NCBI RefSeq assembly: GCF_030123245.1
Contig: NZ_CP126101.1
Location: 1,982,501 to 2,046,500 of the forward strand
Source of the DNA: Lysinibacillus pakistanensis
GTDB taxonomy: Bacteria; Bacillota; Bacilli; Bacillales_A; Planococcaceae
Length of the DNA: 64,000 nt
Direction of reading: 5' to 3'
Shown piece by piece: positions 34,270-43,208 of the stretch. The position numbers and the translations under genes are program-made. How positions within the stretch are numbered: the first letter of the stretch is position 1; each line of letters opens with the position of its first letter. A model generated the notes under the pieces. It was not told the origin of the DNA and did no database searches. It saw nothing but the letters and a program-made list of their open reading frames with translations.

Positions 34270-36306
34270 TTGAAAATCGCAACAGATATTGGTGGTACTT
34301 TTACCGACCTAGTTTATACAGATGAGAAGGGAAATCTTCATTTTGACAAGGGACATACAACTCCAGGTCATTTTGAGGATGGTATTTTAAATGTATTAGG
34401 GCGACATGTGACGGAAGATTCACTGATTGAGTCATTTATTCATGGTTCAACAGTCATTATTAATACATTAACGGAAAGAAAAGGGGGCGTAGTTGGGTTA
34501 ATTACAACGAAAGGCTTCCGTGATGTATTGGAGATTGCTCGTGGTAATCGTCCAGACTTATATAATTTTAAGTATAAAAAACCTGAACCTTTTGTAGAGC
34601 GGTACTTGCGACAAGAAATTGATGAGCGTATCGATTTTAAAGGAAATGTTATGAAAGCGCTTAATACCAAGGAAGTTAGTGATATTGTTCGCAAATTTAA
34701 GGAATTGGGTGTAGAGGCTATTGCCATTTCATTGATTCATGGCTATAAAAACCCAATTCATGAATTACAGTTAAAGGAAGAAATTGAAAAGCTTTGGCCA
34801 GAGGTGTATATCACACTTTCAAGCGAAACGATTAAAGAATATCGGGAATACGAAAGAACAAATACAACTGTTTTAAATTCATATGTAAAGCCAATTGCGC
34901 ATGCTTATTTAAAAAACTTAAAAGAAAAATTAAGCACAATGGGTATAACAGATCATTTGAAAATTATGCAATCAAATGGAGGCACGACAAGCTTTGATAA
35001 AGCGATGGAATTGCCAATTAATCTCGTTGAATCTGGTCCAGTAGCGGGTATGTTTGGTGCTGCCAAGCTAGGAGAGCTTTTAAATGAGTCAAATATTATT
35101 GCCTTTGATGTTGGCGGGACAACAGCGAAATGTTCACTCATTACAGAAGGAAAGGTAAATGTTACAACAGATTACTATATTGAAAGAAATGAAAAATTTG
35201 CTGGTTATCCGATTAAAACACCTGTTGTTGATATTGTTGAAATTGGTAATGGTGGTGGTTCTATCGCACGTGTCGATCAATTTGGTTCCTTAAAGGTTGG
35301 TCCAGATTCTGCGGGTGCAAATCCAGGACCAGTTGCGTATGGCTTAGGTAATACGCAGCCAACGATTACAGATGCAAATGTCTATTTAGGCAGATTATCA
35401 TTAGAAAACTTCGATAATCCACTGTCTATAGAAAAAGTAGAGGAGGCACTAACTGAAGCAATCGCAAAACCGTTTAATGTGACAGCAGAAGAAGCAGCGC
35501 AAGGGATTTTAGATATTGCCAACTCTAATATGCTAAATGCGCTCAAGCTAATTTCTATTCGTAAAGGCTATGATCCTGAAGATTTTACAATGGTTGCCTT
35601 TGGTGGCGGAGGTCCACTACATGCGATTAATTTAGCGCAGGAATTGGGCATGAAGAAAGTCATTATACCATATGGCTCATCGGTCTTTTCAGCACTAGGG
35701 ATGATGATGACAGAATACCGACAAGATTATATTCAAACATGTTTAATGAATTTTGATCATCATCATCTAGCTGCTATTCAAAAAAATATTGATGAAGCTA
35801 TTGAAAATGCTTATGCGGAAGCACCTTTATCAAAGGAACACTATTATTTCGAGATAAATTACGATTTACGCTATAAGGGTCAGGAGCATGCGGTTAAATT
35901 GAATGCATCAAGTATTGCGCTTCATGAAGTAGAGCTAGCACAATTAGCAGAAGCATTCCATGTCAAACATAAACAGGAGTTTTCTTTTGATTTACCAGAG
36001 ACGCCAATAGAGCTAGTGAATTTACATCTCACAATTTATGGGAAAGATGAAGCGGTCCAGTTTAAGGAGTTAGATTTCTCACATATCGACACTTCTACTT
36101 GTATAAAAGCAACAAGAAAGTTATACGTCAAGGAAGCAGGCTGGGTAGAGGTAAATGTCTACAATCAACAAAAATTAGTACCTGGTTATGTGATTGCTGG
36201 TCCTGCTATTGTAGAAAGTCCTACATCTACAGTTGTGATAAATGAAAAACAATCTATTGAAATAGATAAATACGGCAATCTAGTTGTAGAGATGGAGGAG
36301 AAATAA
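34270..36306 (+). CDS. hyuA: Hydantoinase/oxoprolinase, subunit A
   Basis: 678 aa, standard length for the ATP-dependent HyuA/5-oxoprolinase A family. The N-terminal ASKHA nucleotide-binding motif is KIATDIGGTFTDLVY, and FDVGGTTAKCSLI marks the second phosphate loop; SNGGTTSFDKAMELPINLVESGPVAG is conserved. TTG 34270 is taken as start because ACGGAGGGATGAAGAC precedes it; the longer upstream frame is not protein-like. Acts with HyuB, encoded three bases downstream, to open lactam or hydantoin rings with ATP. The precise ring (5-oxoproline, hydantoin, lactam) is unknown. Confidence 0.9.
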   Translation: MKIATDIGGTFTDLVYTDEKGNLHFDKGHTTPGHFEDGILNVLGRHVTEDSLIESFIHGSTVIINTLTERKGGVVGLITTKGFRDVLEIARGNRPDLYNFKYKKPEPFVERYLRQEIDERIDFKGNVMKALNTKEVSDIVRKFKELGVEAIAISLIHGYKNPIHELQLKEEIEKLWPEVYITLSSETIKEYREYERTNTTVLNSYVKPIAHAYLKNLKEKLSTMGITDHLKIMQSNGGTTSFDKAMELPINLVESGPVAGMFGAAKLGELLNESNIIAFDVGGTTAKCSLITEGKVNVTTDYYIERNEKFAGYPIKTPVVDIVEIGNGGGSIARVDQFGSLKVGPDSAGANPGPVAYGLGNTQPTITDANVYLGRLSLENFDNPLSIEKVEEALTEAIAKPFNVTAEEAAQGILDIANSNMLNALKLISIRKGYDPEDFTMVAFGGGGPLHAINLAQELGMKKVIIPYGSSVFSALGMMMTEYRQDYIQTCLMNFDHHHLAAIQKNIDEAIENAYAEAPLSKEHYYFEINYDLRYKGQEHAVKLNASSIALHEVELAQLAEAFHVKHKQEFSFDLPETPIELVNLHLTIYGKDEAVQFKELDFSHIDTSTCIKATRKLYVKEAGWVEVNVYNQQKLVPGYVIAGPAIVESPTSTVVINEKQSIEIDKYGNLVVEMEEK

Positions 36307-36309
36307 AAC

Positions 36310-37989
36310 ATGAAAAAAGATGTTTTTGCTATAGAAATTATTCAGGATTCATTGCTGGCTATTGGCGATGAGATGTTTGTTGCATTAGCTCGCTCTTCCA
36401 TGAGTCCCGTTATCTATGAAGTGTTAGATTATGCCTGTGGTCTAACGGATGCCAAGGGTAATTTGATTAGCCAAGGCAATGGGGTGACAAGTTTTATTGG
36501 GATGCTAAGTCCAATGGTTCAACGTGTCATTGATAAATATGATAATGGAAAGAAATTAAACGAAGGAGATGTCATCATTATTAATGATCCTTATGTTGGT
36601 GGAGGGTCGCATTTATCGGATGTAGGATTGGTTTTACCGATTTTCTACAATGGAGAAATTATTGCTTATTCTGCAAATAAAGCACATTGGACTGAAGTAG
36701 GGGGGATGGACCCTGGCTCATTTACAAGTAATTCGAACGAAATCTATCAGGAAGGTCTCCAATTACCAGGGGTGAAGCTTTATCAAAAGGGCGAGCTCAA
36801 TGAAGGCATATATGAAATTATTTCTACGAATGTTCGTCTACCAGAGCTATCCATTGGAGATATGTTTGCACAGGTAGCAGCCTTAAAAACAGGTGAAAAA
36901 CGAATTGCAGAGCTTTGTCAGAAATTTGGTGCTGAATCTGTGAAGCTGTCCATTCAGAAATTATTGGACAAGGGTGAAAAAATTGTAGAGCTTGAGCTTC
37001 AACATTTACCAAAGGGTGAATTTTATGCGGAGGATTTTATTGAAGGTGATCCATTAAAAGGTGGACCTTATCCAATAAAAGTGAAAGTAACGATTAGTGA
37101 TGAAGAATTTATTTGTGACTTTAGAGGCTCACATCCTGCTGTGAATGTGCCAGTAAACTGCTCACAATTTGGCTTAATGGCTAGTGTTCGTGTCATGTTC
37201 TTAGCATTACTCGGCGATATTGATGTGATTAACGAGGGAGTCTTCAAACGTTTAACTATTTTAACGGATGAAAATTCCATTGTCTCGGCTAAACGCCCAC
37301 ATCCAGTATCCATGAACTTTGAGGCACGTATTGGAGCGGCAGATTTAATTTGGAAGGCTCTTGCGCCATATTTACCAGAGAGATTATCAGCAGGACATTT
37401 ACAGTCGGTTTGTACATTTATCTTAACAGGTAAAAATCCTGAAAATAATGAGTCCTTCTTAATCGTTGAACCTTCAGTAGGTGGTTGGGGAGCGTCAAAT
37501 GATGAGGATGGTCAAAGCGGGCAATATTGTATGGGAGATGGAGAAACGTATAATCTTCCTGTTGAAATTGCGGAGACAAAATATGGTATTCAAATTGATG
37601 AATATAGCTTAAATTGCGATGGTGCTGGTGCTGGGAAATTTAGAGGCGGCTTAGGTGTACGCCGAGTTTATAGCGTTAATCATGATGGTCAAAAGGTTTC
37701 TGTCAACTTAGGTAGACATCAATTTGCACCATTTGGCTTAAATGATGGCGAGGAAGGCTCACATAACTATCTCATTATTCATAAAAAAGATGGTACAAAG
37801 GTGGGGCCAGTAGGAGTACTCGCCAATTATGAATTACAGAAAGGAGATCGTATTGAGCTTGTCACAGCAACAGGGGGTGGCTATGGCAATCCAAAAGAGA
37901 GAAGTACGAAAGCGATTGAAAAAGATTTGGTAAATGGATATATTTCTTTAGAGGTAGCTAAAAAACGTTACGGTTACCAAAACGCATAA
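36310..37989 (+). CDS. hyuB: Hydantoinase/oxoprolinase, subunit B
   Basis: 559-aa partner of HyuA. Starts KKDVFAIEIIQDSLLAIGDEMFVALARSSMSPVIYEVLDYACGLTDAKGNLISQG, the HyuB hallmark, then INDPYVGGGSHLSDVGLVLPIF with metal/substrate-site residues. GDGETYNLPVEIAETKYG and the glycine-rich GAGKFRGGLGVRR follow near 420-450. The gene follows hyuA with a 3-base gap and is followed by the IclR gene after 17 bases, all one operon. Confidence 0.92.
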   Translation: MKKDVFAIEIIQDSLLAIGDEMFVALARSSMSPVIYEVLDYACGLTDAKGNLISQGNGVTSFIGMLSPMVQRVIDKYDNGKKLNEGDVIIINDPYVGGGSHLSDVGLVLPIFYNGEIIAYSANKAHWTEVGGMDPGSFTSNSNEIYQEGLQLPGVKLYQKGELNEGIYEIISTNVRLPELSIGDMFAQVAALKTGEKRIAELCQKFGAESVKLSIQKLLDKGEKIVELELQHLPKGEFYAEDFIEGDPLKGGPYPIKVKVTISDEEFICDFRGSHPAVNVPVNCSQFGLMASVRVMFLALLGDIDVINEGVFKRLTILTDENSIVSAKRPHPVSMNFEARIGAADLIWKALAPYLPERLSAGHLQSVCTFILTGKNPENNESFLIVEPSVGGWGASNDEDGQSGQYCMGDGETYNLPVEIAETKYGIQIDEYSLNCDGAGAGKFRGGLGVRRVYSVNHDGQKVSVNLGRHQFAPFGLNDGEEGSHNYLIIHKKDGTKVGPVGVLANYELQKGDRIELVTATGGGYGNPKERSTKAIEKDLVNGYISLEVAKKRYGYQNA

Positions 37990-38005
37990 AAGGAGAAATA
38001 TATAA

Positions 38006-38758
38006 ATGACTGTCAAGACATTAAAAAACTCATTGGATATACTAGAATGCTTCGCAACTACAGAAAGCTCATTAGGTGTACGTGAAATTTCACGCATGAC
38101 AAAATTGCATACTAGTGTTGTGCAAAGAACAATCAATACATTTACAGAAGCAGGGTATTTATTACAGGATGAAGCAACGAAAAAATATAAATTAGGTTAT
38201 AAAATGTTTATATTTCATAATGCGCTCTCCAATACAAGTGATCCGCATTTTACAATTTATGAATTGATGCAAAGTCTTGCGAGTGAAATCAATGAATCCG
38301 TATTTCTAACTTATATGGATAATGAGTATGGTGTTACAACAAAAATTGCTGAAAGTAATAAAAATATAAAGTATGCGGTGTCATTAGGTACAAAAACACC
38401 ACTTTATATTGGTGCTTCCTGTAAAGTTATGTTTGCCTATTTAGACAAAGAAAGACAGCTTGAATTGTTAGCCTATTTTCATGAAAAGCAGTCTGATGAG
38501 GAACATAAAAAACTTCTTGCTAATTTACAAGAGGAACTGCAAACCATACGTCAAAACAATTGGTGTGTTACTGTAGGGGAGTATAATGAACATGCTTTTG
38601 GTATAAGTGTACCATTGTTCAATCATAAGAAAGAAATCATAGCATCTTTGACGATTTCTGGATTAGTATATGACATTGACGAACAAAGGGAGAAATACAT
38701 GCTTGAACAGTTAGTGAAAATTGCTCATCAAATTCAATCTCACATATCTAAATTATAA
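38006..38758 (+). CDS. IclR family transcriptional regulator
   Basis: 250 aa. N-terminal winged helix LKNSLDILECFATTESSLGVREISRMTKLHTSVVQRTINTFTEAGYLLQDEATKKYKLG at about 5-65; the C-terminal effector domain has YIGASCKVMFAYL and the ending typical of IclR. Start ATG with AAAAGGAGAAATATATAA. Located inside the hyu-OPT-DUF917 operon, so it most likely responds to the transported or hydrolysed substrate and controls this operon. Confidence 0.9.
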   Translation: MTVKTLKNSLDILECFATTESSLGVREISRMTKLHTSVVQRTINTFTEAGYLLQDEATKKYKLGYKMFIFHNALSNTSDPHFTIYELMQSLASEINESVFLTYMDNEYGVTTKIAESNKNIKYAVSLGTKTPLYIGASCKVMFAYLDKERQLELLAYFHEKQSDEEHKKLLANLQEELQTIRQNNWCVTVGEYNEHAFGISVPLFNHKKEIIASLTISGLVYDIDEQREKYMLEQLVKIAHQIQSHISKL

Positions 38759-38780
38759 CAACAATAGGGGAGCTGACACT

Positions 38781-40355
38781 ATGAATAATAAAGTATTACA
38801 TCCGCGGGCTTTAGAGCCTGTAACTCTACTAATGATCGTCTTAACATCTGTAGTAGGGGCAATTATTGGGATACAGCTGATTACGACTTTAGGGATTTCT
38901 GCTAATACATCCATCATTGGGGCTATATTTGCGATGATTCTAGGAAGAATTCCAATTGGTAAGCTAATTGCTTTCAAATCCGTGCATAGACAAAATATTA
39001 TACAAACGGCGATATCATCGGCTACTTTTAGTGCAGCGAGTAGCCTAATGTTACCAATCGGTATTCCGTATGTTTTAGGCTATGAAAATTTAGTATTGCC
39101 TTTGTTTATTGGTGTTATTTTAGCGATGTTTGTGGATGCTTTATTATTATATAAATTTTTTGATACAAAGATTTTCCCAGCAACAGGTACTTGGCCACCA
39201 GGGATTGCAACAGCTGAAGCCATTAAAGCTGGCGATAAAGGCGGTAAAAATGCAAAGGTATTAATTGGTGGGGTGTTGATCGGTATTGTGGGGTCTGTTC
39301 TTAAAATTCCAATGTCAGCTTTTGGGGTAGCGTTTATCGGAAATATTTGGGCGCTTACAATGTTTGGAATTGGTCTTTTATTAAGAGGATATTCTGTCCA
39401 ATTATTTAATGTCGATTTAAATGAATATTATATTCCACATGGCATTATGATTGGAGCGGGCATTGTAGCCCTTTTCCAGGTTGCTTTTACTTTACTAAGT
39501 AAAAGATCGACCGAAAAGTCAGAAGAATTAATCTATTCGAAAGATCAAAAAGAAATTCGACAAGGTTTTGGTGTAGGCTTTATTGCTTATTTAGCGATTT
39601 CGTTATTAATCGCTTTATTTGGTGGTATTATTTCACATATGTCCTTTGGGATGTTAATAGTCTTTATTATTTTTGCAACAATTGCAGCATTTGTACACGA
39701 GCTTATCGTTGGGATTGCTGCGATGCATGCAGGCTGGTTCCCCGCATTCGCAGTAGCGTTTATTACGCTAATTGTCGGCATATTAATAGGTTTCCCGGCA
39801 CCCGCTCTTGCTTTGTTAGCTGGCTATAGTGCAGCAACAGGGGTAGCTTTTGCTGATATGGGCTATGACTTGAAAACAGGTTTTATTTTACGCGGAAACG
39901 GTAGTGATCCTGCATTAGAAAAAGAAGGGCGTAAACAGCAAATGATTGCAGGTATGCTAGCCTTTTCAATTTCTGCAGTTGTTGTTTTACTATCGTATCA
40001 ATCTTATTTTGCGCAGGATTTAGTAGCACCTGTCAATCATGTATATGCAGCTACTATCCAATCAGGAGTGACCGGAGACGTAGCGAAGCAGCTATTGCTA
40101 TGGGCGATTCCCGGGGCATTGATTCAATTAATTGGTGGCTCAAAGAGACAAATGGGTATTCTGTTTGCAACTGGTTTATTACTTATTAATCCTATAGCTG
40201 GTTGGGCTGTATTAGTCGGTATTTTACTTCGTGTTATTTTCACTTCTGTAACGAAAGGTAAGAGAGAGTCTGAAATGACCGTCTTTGCAGCAGGTGTTAT
40301 AGCTGGAGACGCTTTATATAGCTTCTTCTCTTCAATTCTTAAGATAGGAAAATAG
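38781..40355 (+). CDS. OPT-family oligopeptide/metal-chelate transporter
   Basis: 524-aa integral membrane protein with about 13 hydrophobic segments. LEPVTLLMIVLTSVVGAIIGIQL near the start, PATGTWPPGIATAEAIKAGDKGGKNAKVLIGG and YYIPHGIMIGAGIVAL are OPT features. Family members take up oligopeptides or peptide-like chelates by proton symport. ATG 38781 with ATAGGGGAGCTGACACT. Its position between the ring-opening hydrolase and DUF917 suggests import of a cyclic or modified peptide-like compound. Confidence 0.82.
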   Translation: MNNKVLHPRALEPVTLLMIVLTSVVGAIIGIQLITTLGISANTSIIGAIFAMILGRIPIGKLIAFKSVHRQNIIQTAISSATFSAASSLMLPIGIPYVLGYENLVLPLFIGVILAMFVDALLLYKFFDTKIFPATGTWPPGIATAEAIKAGDKGGKNAKVLIGGVLIGIVGSVLKIPMSAFGVAFIGNIWALTMFGIGLLLRGYSVQLFNVDLNEYYIPHGIMIGAGIVALFQVAFTLLSKRSTEKSEELIYSKDQKEIRQGFGVGFIAYLAISLLIALFGGIISHMSFGMLIVFIIFATIAAFVHELIVGIAAMHAGWFPAFAVAFITLIVGILIGFPAPALALLAGYSAATGVAFADMGYDLKTGFILRGNGSDPALEKEGRKQQMIAGMLAFSISAVVVLLSYQSYFAQDLVAPVNHVYAATIQSGVTGDVAKQLLLWAIPGALIQLIGGSKRQMGILFATGLLLINPIAGWAVLVGILLRVIFTSVTKGKRESEMTVFAAGVIAGDALYSFFSSILKIGK

Positions 40356-40371
40356 AAAGGAGTCAGAGCAA

Positions 40372-41415
40372 ATGGTAAAGGTGTTAACGTATGAAGATGG
40401 CTTAGCCGCTGTTTATGGAGGTGCAATCCTCGGAGGCGGCGGTGGTGGCCTTCTGGACGAAGGGTTAAAGTTAGTGGAGGAAATTTTCGCTGCTGGAAAA
40501 CCTCAGCTTATCGATATAACGGCATTAAATCATGAAGATTTAGTAGCCTGCGTAGCAATGGTTGGAGCACCTTCAGCGGAAGAACAATATGTATCCAATA
40601 AACAGCTATGCTGGAGTTATCAACAAATGAATGCGTATATGGATCATCGATTAAAAGGAATTATTACGAATGAAAATGGTGCCATAACGACAATTAATGG
40701 CTGGCTACAATCGGTATTACTAAACGTACCAGTCGTTGATGCTCCCTGTAATGGACGAGCCCACCCGACTGGGATTATGGGTTCCTTAAGTCTACATGAG
40801 CAGCTAGATTATCAATCGGTTCAATTTTATGCCGGTGGGAAAAAGAATTACGCTATTCAAGGATTTGCTGAAGGAAACTTACAAAACACAGCAAAAACAG
40901 TTCGTCATGCTTCTATTTTAGCAGGAGGATTGGTAGCGGTGACTCGTAATCCAGTAACAATAGGCTATTTGAAGGAGCACGGTGCACCAAAAGCAATATC
41001 TGCTGCTATTGAGCTGGGATATAGCTTCCTAAAAGGGCGAACAATAGAGGAAAAGTTAAAAAATATTATTCATTTATTAAAAGGCAAGCATATCGTATCT
41101 GGAAAAGTGAAGGATTTTTCTCTCTTAAAGGAAAATGGCTTTGACGTTGGTAGTTTAACTGTTGAGGATGTTAAATTAACTTTCTGGAATGAATATATGA
41201 CATTATCAAAGGCAGGAATGATTCAATCGAGATTTCCAGATTTAATGATGACATTTGATATTGAAAGGATGGTGCCAGTACCAAGTGCTAGCATTAAAGA
41301 AGGCATGCATATAGCTGTTATTCAAGTTGATCAAAGCCATTTATATTTAAGCTCAACAATGAAAAATGCCGAGCTGCTACAGGAAATTGACATGATTATT
41401 AGTAAGGTTCTATAA
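40372..41415 (+). CDS. DUF917 family protein
   Basis: 347 aa. The N-terminal GGAILGGGGGGLLDEGLKLVEE and the segment VDAPCNGRAHPTGIMGSLSLHE are DUF917 landmarks. The family is often encoded beside hydantoinase/oxoprolinase genes, with no settled reaction; some members are annotated as S-methyl thiohydantoin desulfurase. ATG with AAAGGAGTCAGAGCAA. Last gene of the operon, ending in a terminator. Confidence 0.85.
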   Translation: MVKVLTYEDGLAAVYGGAILGGGGGGLLDEGLKLVEEIFAAGKPQLIDITALNHEDLVACVAMVGAPSAEEQYVSNKQLCWSYQQMNAYMDHRLKGIITNENGAITTINGWLQSVLLNVPVVDAPCNGRAHPTGIMGSLSLHEQLDYQSVQFYAGGKKNYAIQGFAEGNLQNTAKTVRHASILAGGLVAVTRNPVTIGYLKEHGAPKAISAAIELGYSFLKGRTIEEKLKNIIHLLKGKHIVSGKVKDFSLLKENGFDVGSLTVEDVKLTFWNEYMTLSKAGMIQSRFPDLMMTFDIERMVPVPSASIKEGMHIAVIQVDQSHLYLSSTMKNAELLQEIDMIISKVL

Positions 41416-41445
41416 AAATGTAGGAAATATCGAACGAAAACCTAA

Positions 41446-41494
41446 TAAATAAAAGCTGCCATCATCTACATGTAAGTGAGATGGGCAGCTTTTA
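41446..41494 (+). terminator. Terminator of the hyu-OPT-DUF917 operon
   Basis: TAAAAGCTGCC / GGCAGCTTTTA with an inner ATCATCT/AGATG pairing. Confidence 0.83.
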
Positions 41495-41499
41495 TTGTC

Positions 41500-42153
41500 C
41501 CTTCAGCGGGTGGGTATAACTGTACATAAAAATTGTTCCTACTTCCTTCATAGCATAATACTTCTTCTATGGCTTAAATGAAACTCGAAAAAATTTGCCT
41601 ACATAAATTATCTATTATTGTTCACACAACTCTAATAAGCCAGCTATTTACATAATGTCAGCAAACGATTGTACACCTTTTTCATTAAAGAGAGAAGCTA
41701 CGTTCATACTTATTCTGTTATTGAATAAAAGAAGGAAACATCAATTAATGACAAAAATAATGTACACTTGCAACATATGAATTAAGCTTCATGGTTGTGG
41801 AAACAAGCCTAACGGATTGCTCACCTATTTCAATTTGTACAAACACTATGCGGGTTAAAACAAAGAATTTCTAAGGGAAAGTGTTCACTTTTATTTTTTC
41901 TTAGATGATTGGTTAATGTTTACATACATCATCTTGTAACACATTATTCAATTGTAAGCCCGCTGAAGTTGTCATTAATCTGTGAAGAACATAGTTACCG
42001 TACATTGAAATAGTGAGATACAGAACAAGAAAGTTGTTCTGTAAATGTATCATATAATATTCTGAAAAATTAGTCAATTGAAATGATTTGTTTATCTAAA
42101 TTTTATTGCTGCAGAATATCACTTATCAGTATAATAGCAAAAGAAGGGACTGA
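41500..42153. other. 650-base gene-free region
   Basis: No coding-like frame seen on either strand. A perfect hairpin ACAGAACAA/TTGTTCTGT lies at about 42016-42038, without a T run. The rest is AT-rich; presumably holds the promoter of the HD-domain gene. Confidence 0.5.
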
Positions 42154-42777
42154 ATGAAGAACATGAACGATTTAATGGATAAAGTACGAAGCATTTATGA
42201 GCAGTTTGATGCCAGCCATGATTTTCAGCATATTGAACGCGTTTACCAAAATGCAATGGACATTTTACATAGTGAGCCAGCAGCAGATGCGGAAGTCGTA
42301 AAAATTGCAGTGCTGCTGCATGATGTAAGTGATAAAAAGTATACCAATAATAAAGAGCAAGAAAATCAGCTAATTGCTGAGTTAGCATTAAGTGAAGATA
42401 AAAAGCGGCATATTCAAGATTGTATTGCTCAAGTATCATTTAATGGAGGGAATGAGCTTGAAGCAACATCTATTGAGGCAAAAATAGTACGAGATGCTGA
42501 TCGCTTAGATGCCATTGGAGCTATTGGAATTGCACGTACATTTGCTTATGGTGGTGCAAAGGGGCGAAAATTGTATGATACAGCAGAGCAAGCGCGAACA
42601 AATATGACGGAGGAGGAATATCGCACTAAAAATACATCCTCAGTCACGCATTTCTACGAGAAGCTTTTATTCTTAAAGGATTTAATGACAACTGAAAAAG
42701 GCAAGCAAATGGCTAATGAACGCCATCAGTTTATGGAAGGCTTTTTACAGCAGTTACAAAAGGAGATTGGCCAATAA
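42154..42777 (+). CDS. HD domain metal-dependent phosphohydrolase (YedJ-like)
   Basis: 207 aa. HD ligands are visible: His in SHDFQHIERVYQNA near 21-25, the HD pair in AVLLHDVSDKKY at about 53-54, and the distal Asp in IVRDADRLDAIGAIGIARTFAYGG near 111. The pattern and length fit the YedJ/YpgQ group, which hydrolyses nucleotides or pyrophosphate. Start ATG behind GAAGGGACTGA; an ATG nine bases later is possible. Confidence 0.87.
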   Translation: MKNMNDLMDKVRSIYEQFDASHDFQHIERVYQNAMDILHSEPAADAEVVKIAVLLHDVSDKKYTNNKEQENQLIAELALSEDKKRHIQDCIAQVSFNGGNELEATSIEAKIVRDADRLDAIGAIGIARTFAYGGAKGRKLYDTAEQARTNMTEEEYRTKNTSSVTHFYEKLLFLKDLMTTEKGKQMANERHQFMEGFLQQLQKEIGQ

Positions 42778-43208
42778 GGTGAAGAGCATTTAATCAGCAA
42801 TTCTATTGCTTGAAACTAATCTGGACATTACGGGAAATGGAACGCCCATATTCTTTTTGCTTCGCCTCCCAAAGTTCAAACAGGATTAGAATGGTGGATC
42901 ATGATAAAAGGCATAGGTGTCGCATTAAAATTGCACACCTATGCCTTATTTTTTATATAGTTTTGATTAAGTTGTATATCAAAATTTTGTATAGTCTCAT
43001 GATGATAGAAGATGATTCGAAAAGAATTCCGCCACCAGTGTCCCGAAATTTTATAAAGAAAAATAGACAACGATCAATCAGCACACTCATGATAGACCTA
43101 CACTCTTCAGTTTGTTGTTCTTTGTTTACCAGTCGTTTGGTGTTATGATTAATAATGGATATCAATAAAACGTCTACATATTAAGCGTGAAAGAGATGGA
43201 ATAGTGGA
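42778..43208. other. Intergenic with terminator
   Basis: AAGGCATAGGTGTCG ... GCACACCTATGCCTT with TTTTTT at 42907-42953 ends the HD gene. The remainder, about 250 bases, gives no convincing gene; two overlapping open frames on opposite strands have no ribosome site. Confidence 0.6.

Noticed and set aside
42810..43148. A 112-aa plus-strand frame and a 70-aa minus-strand frame
   Set aside because: They overlap each other and a strong terminator, lack ribosome sites and show no family features.
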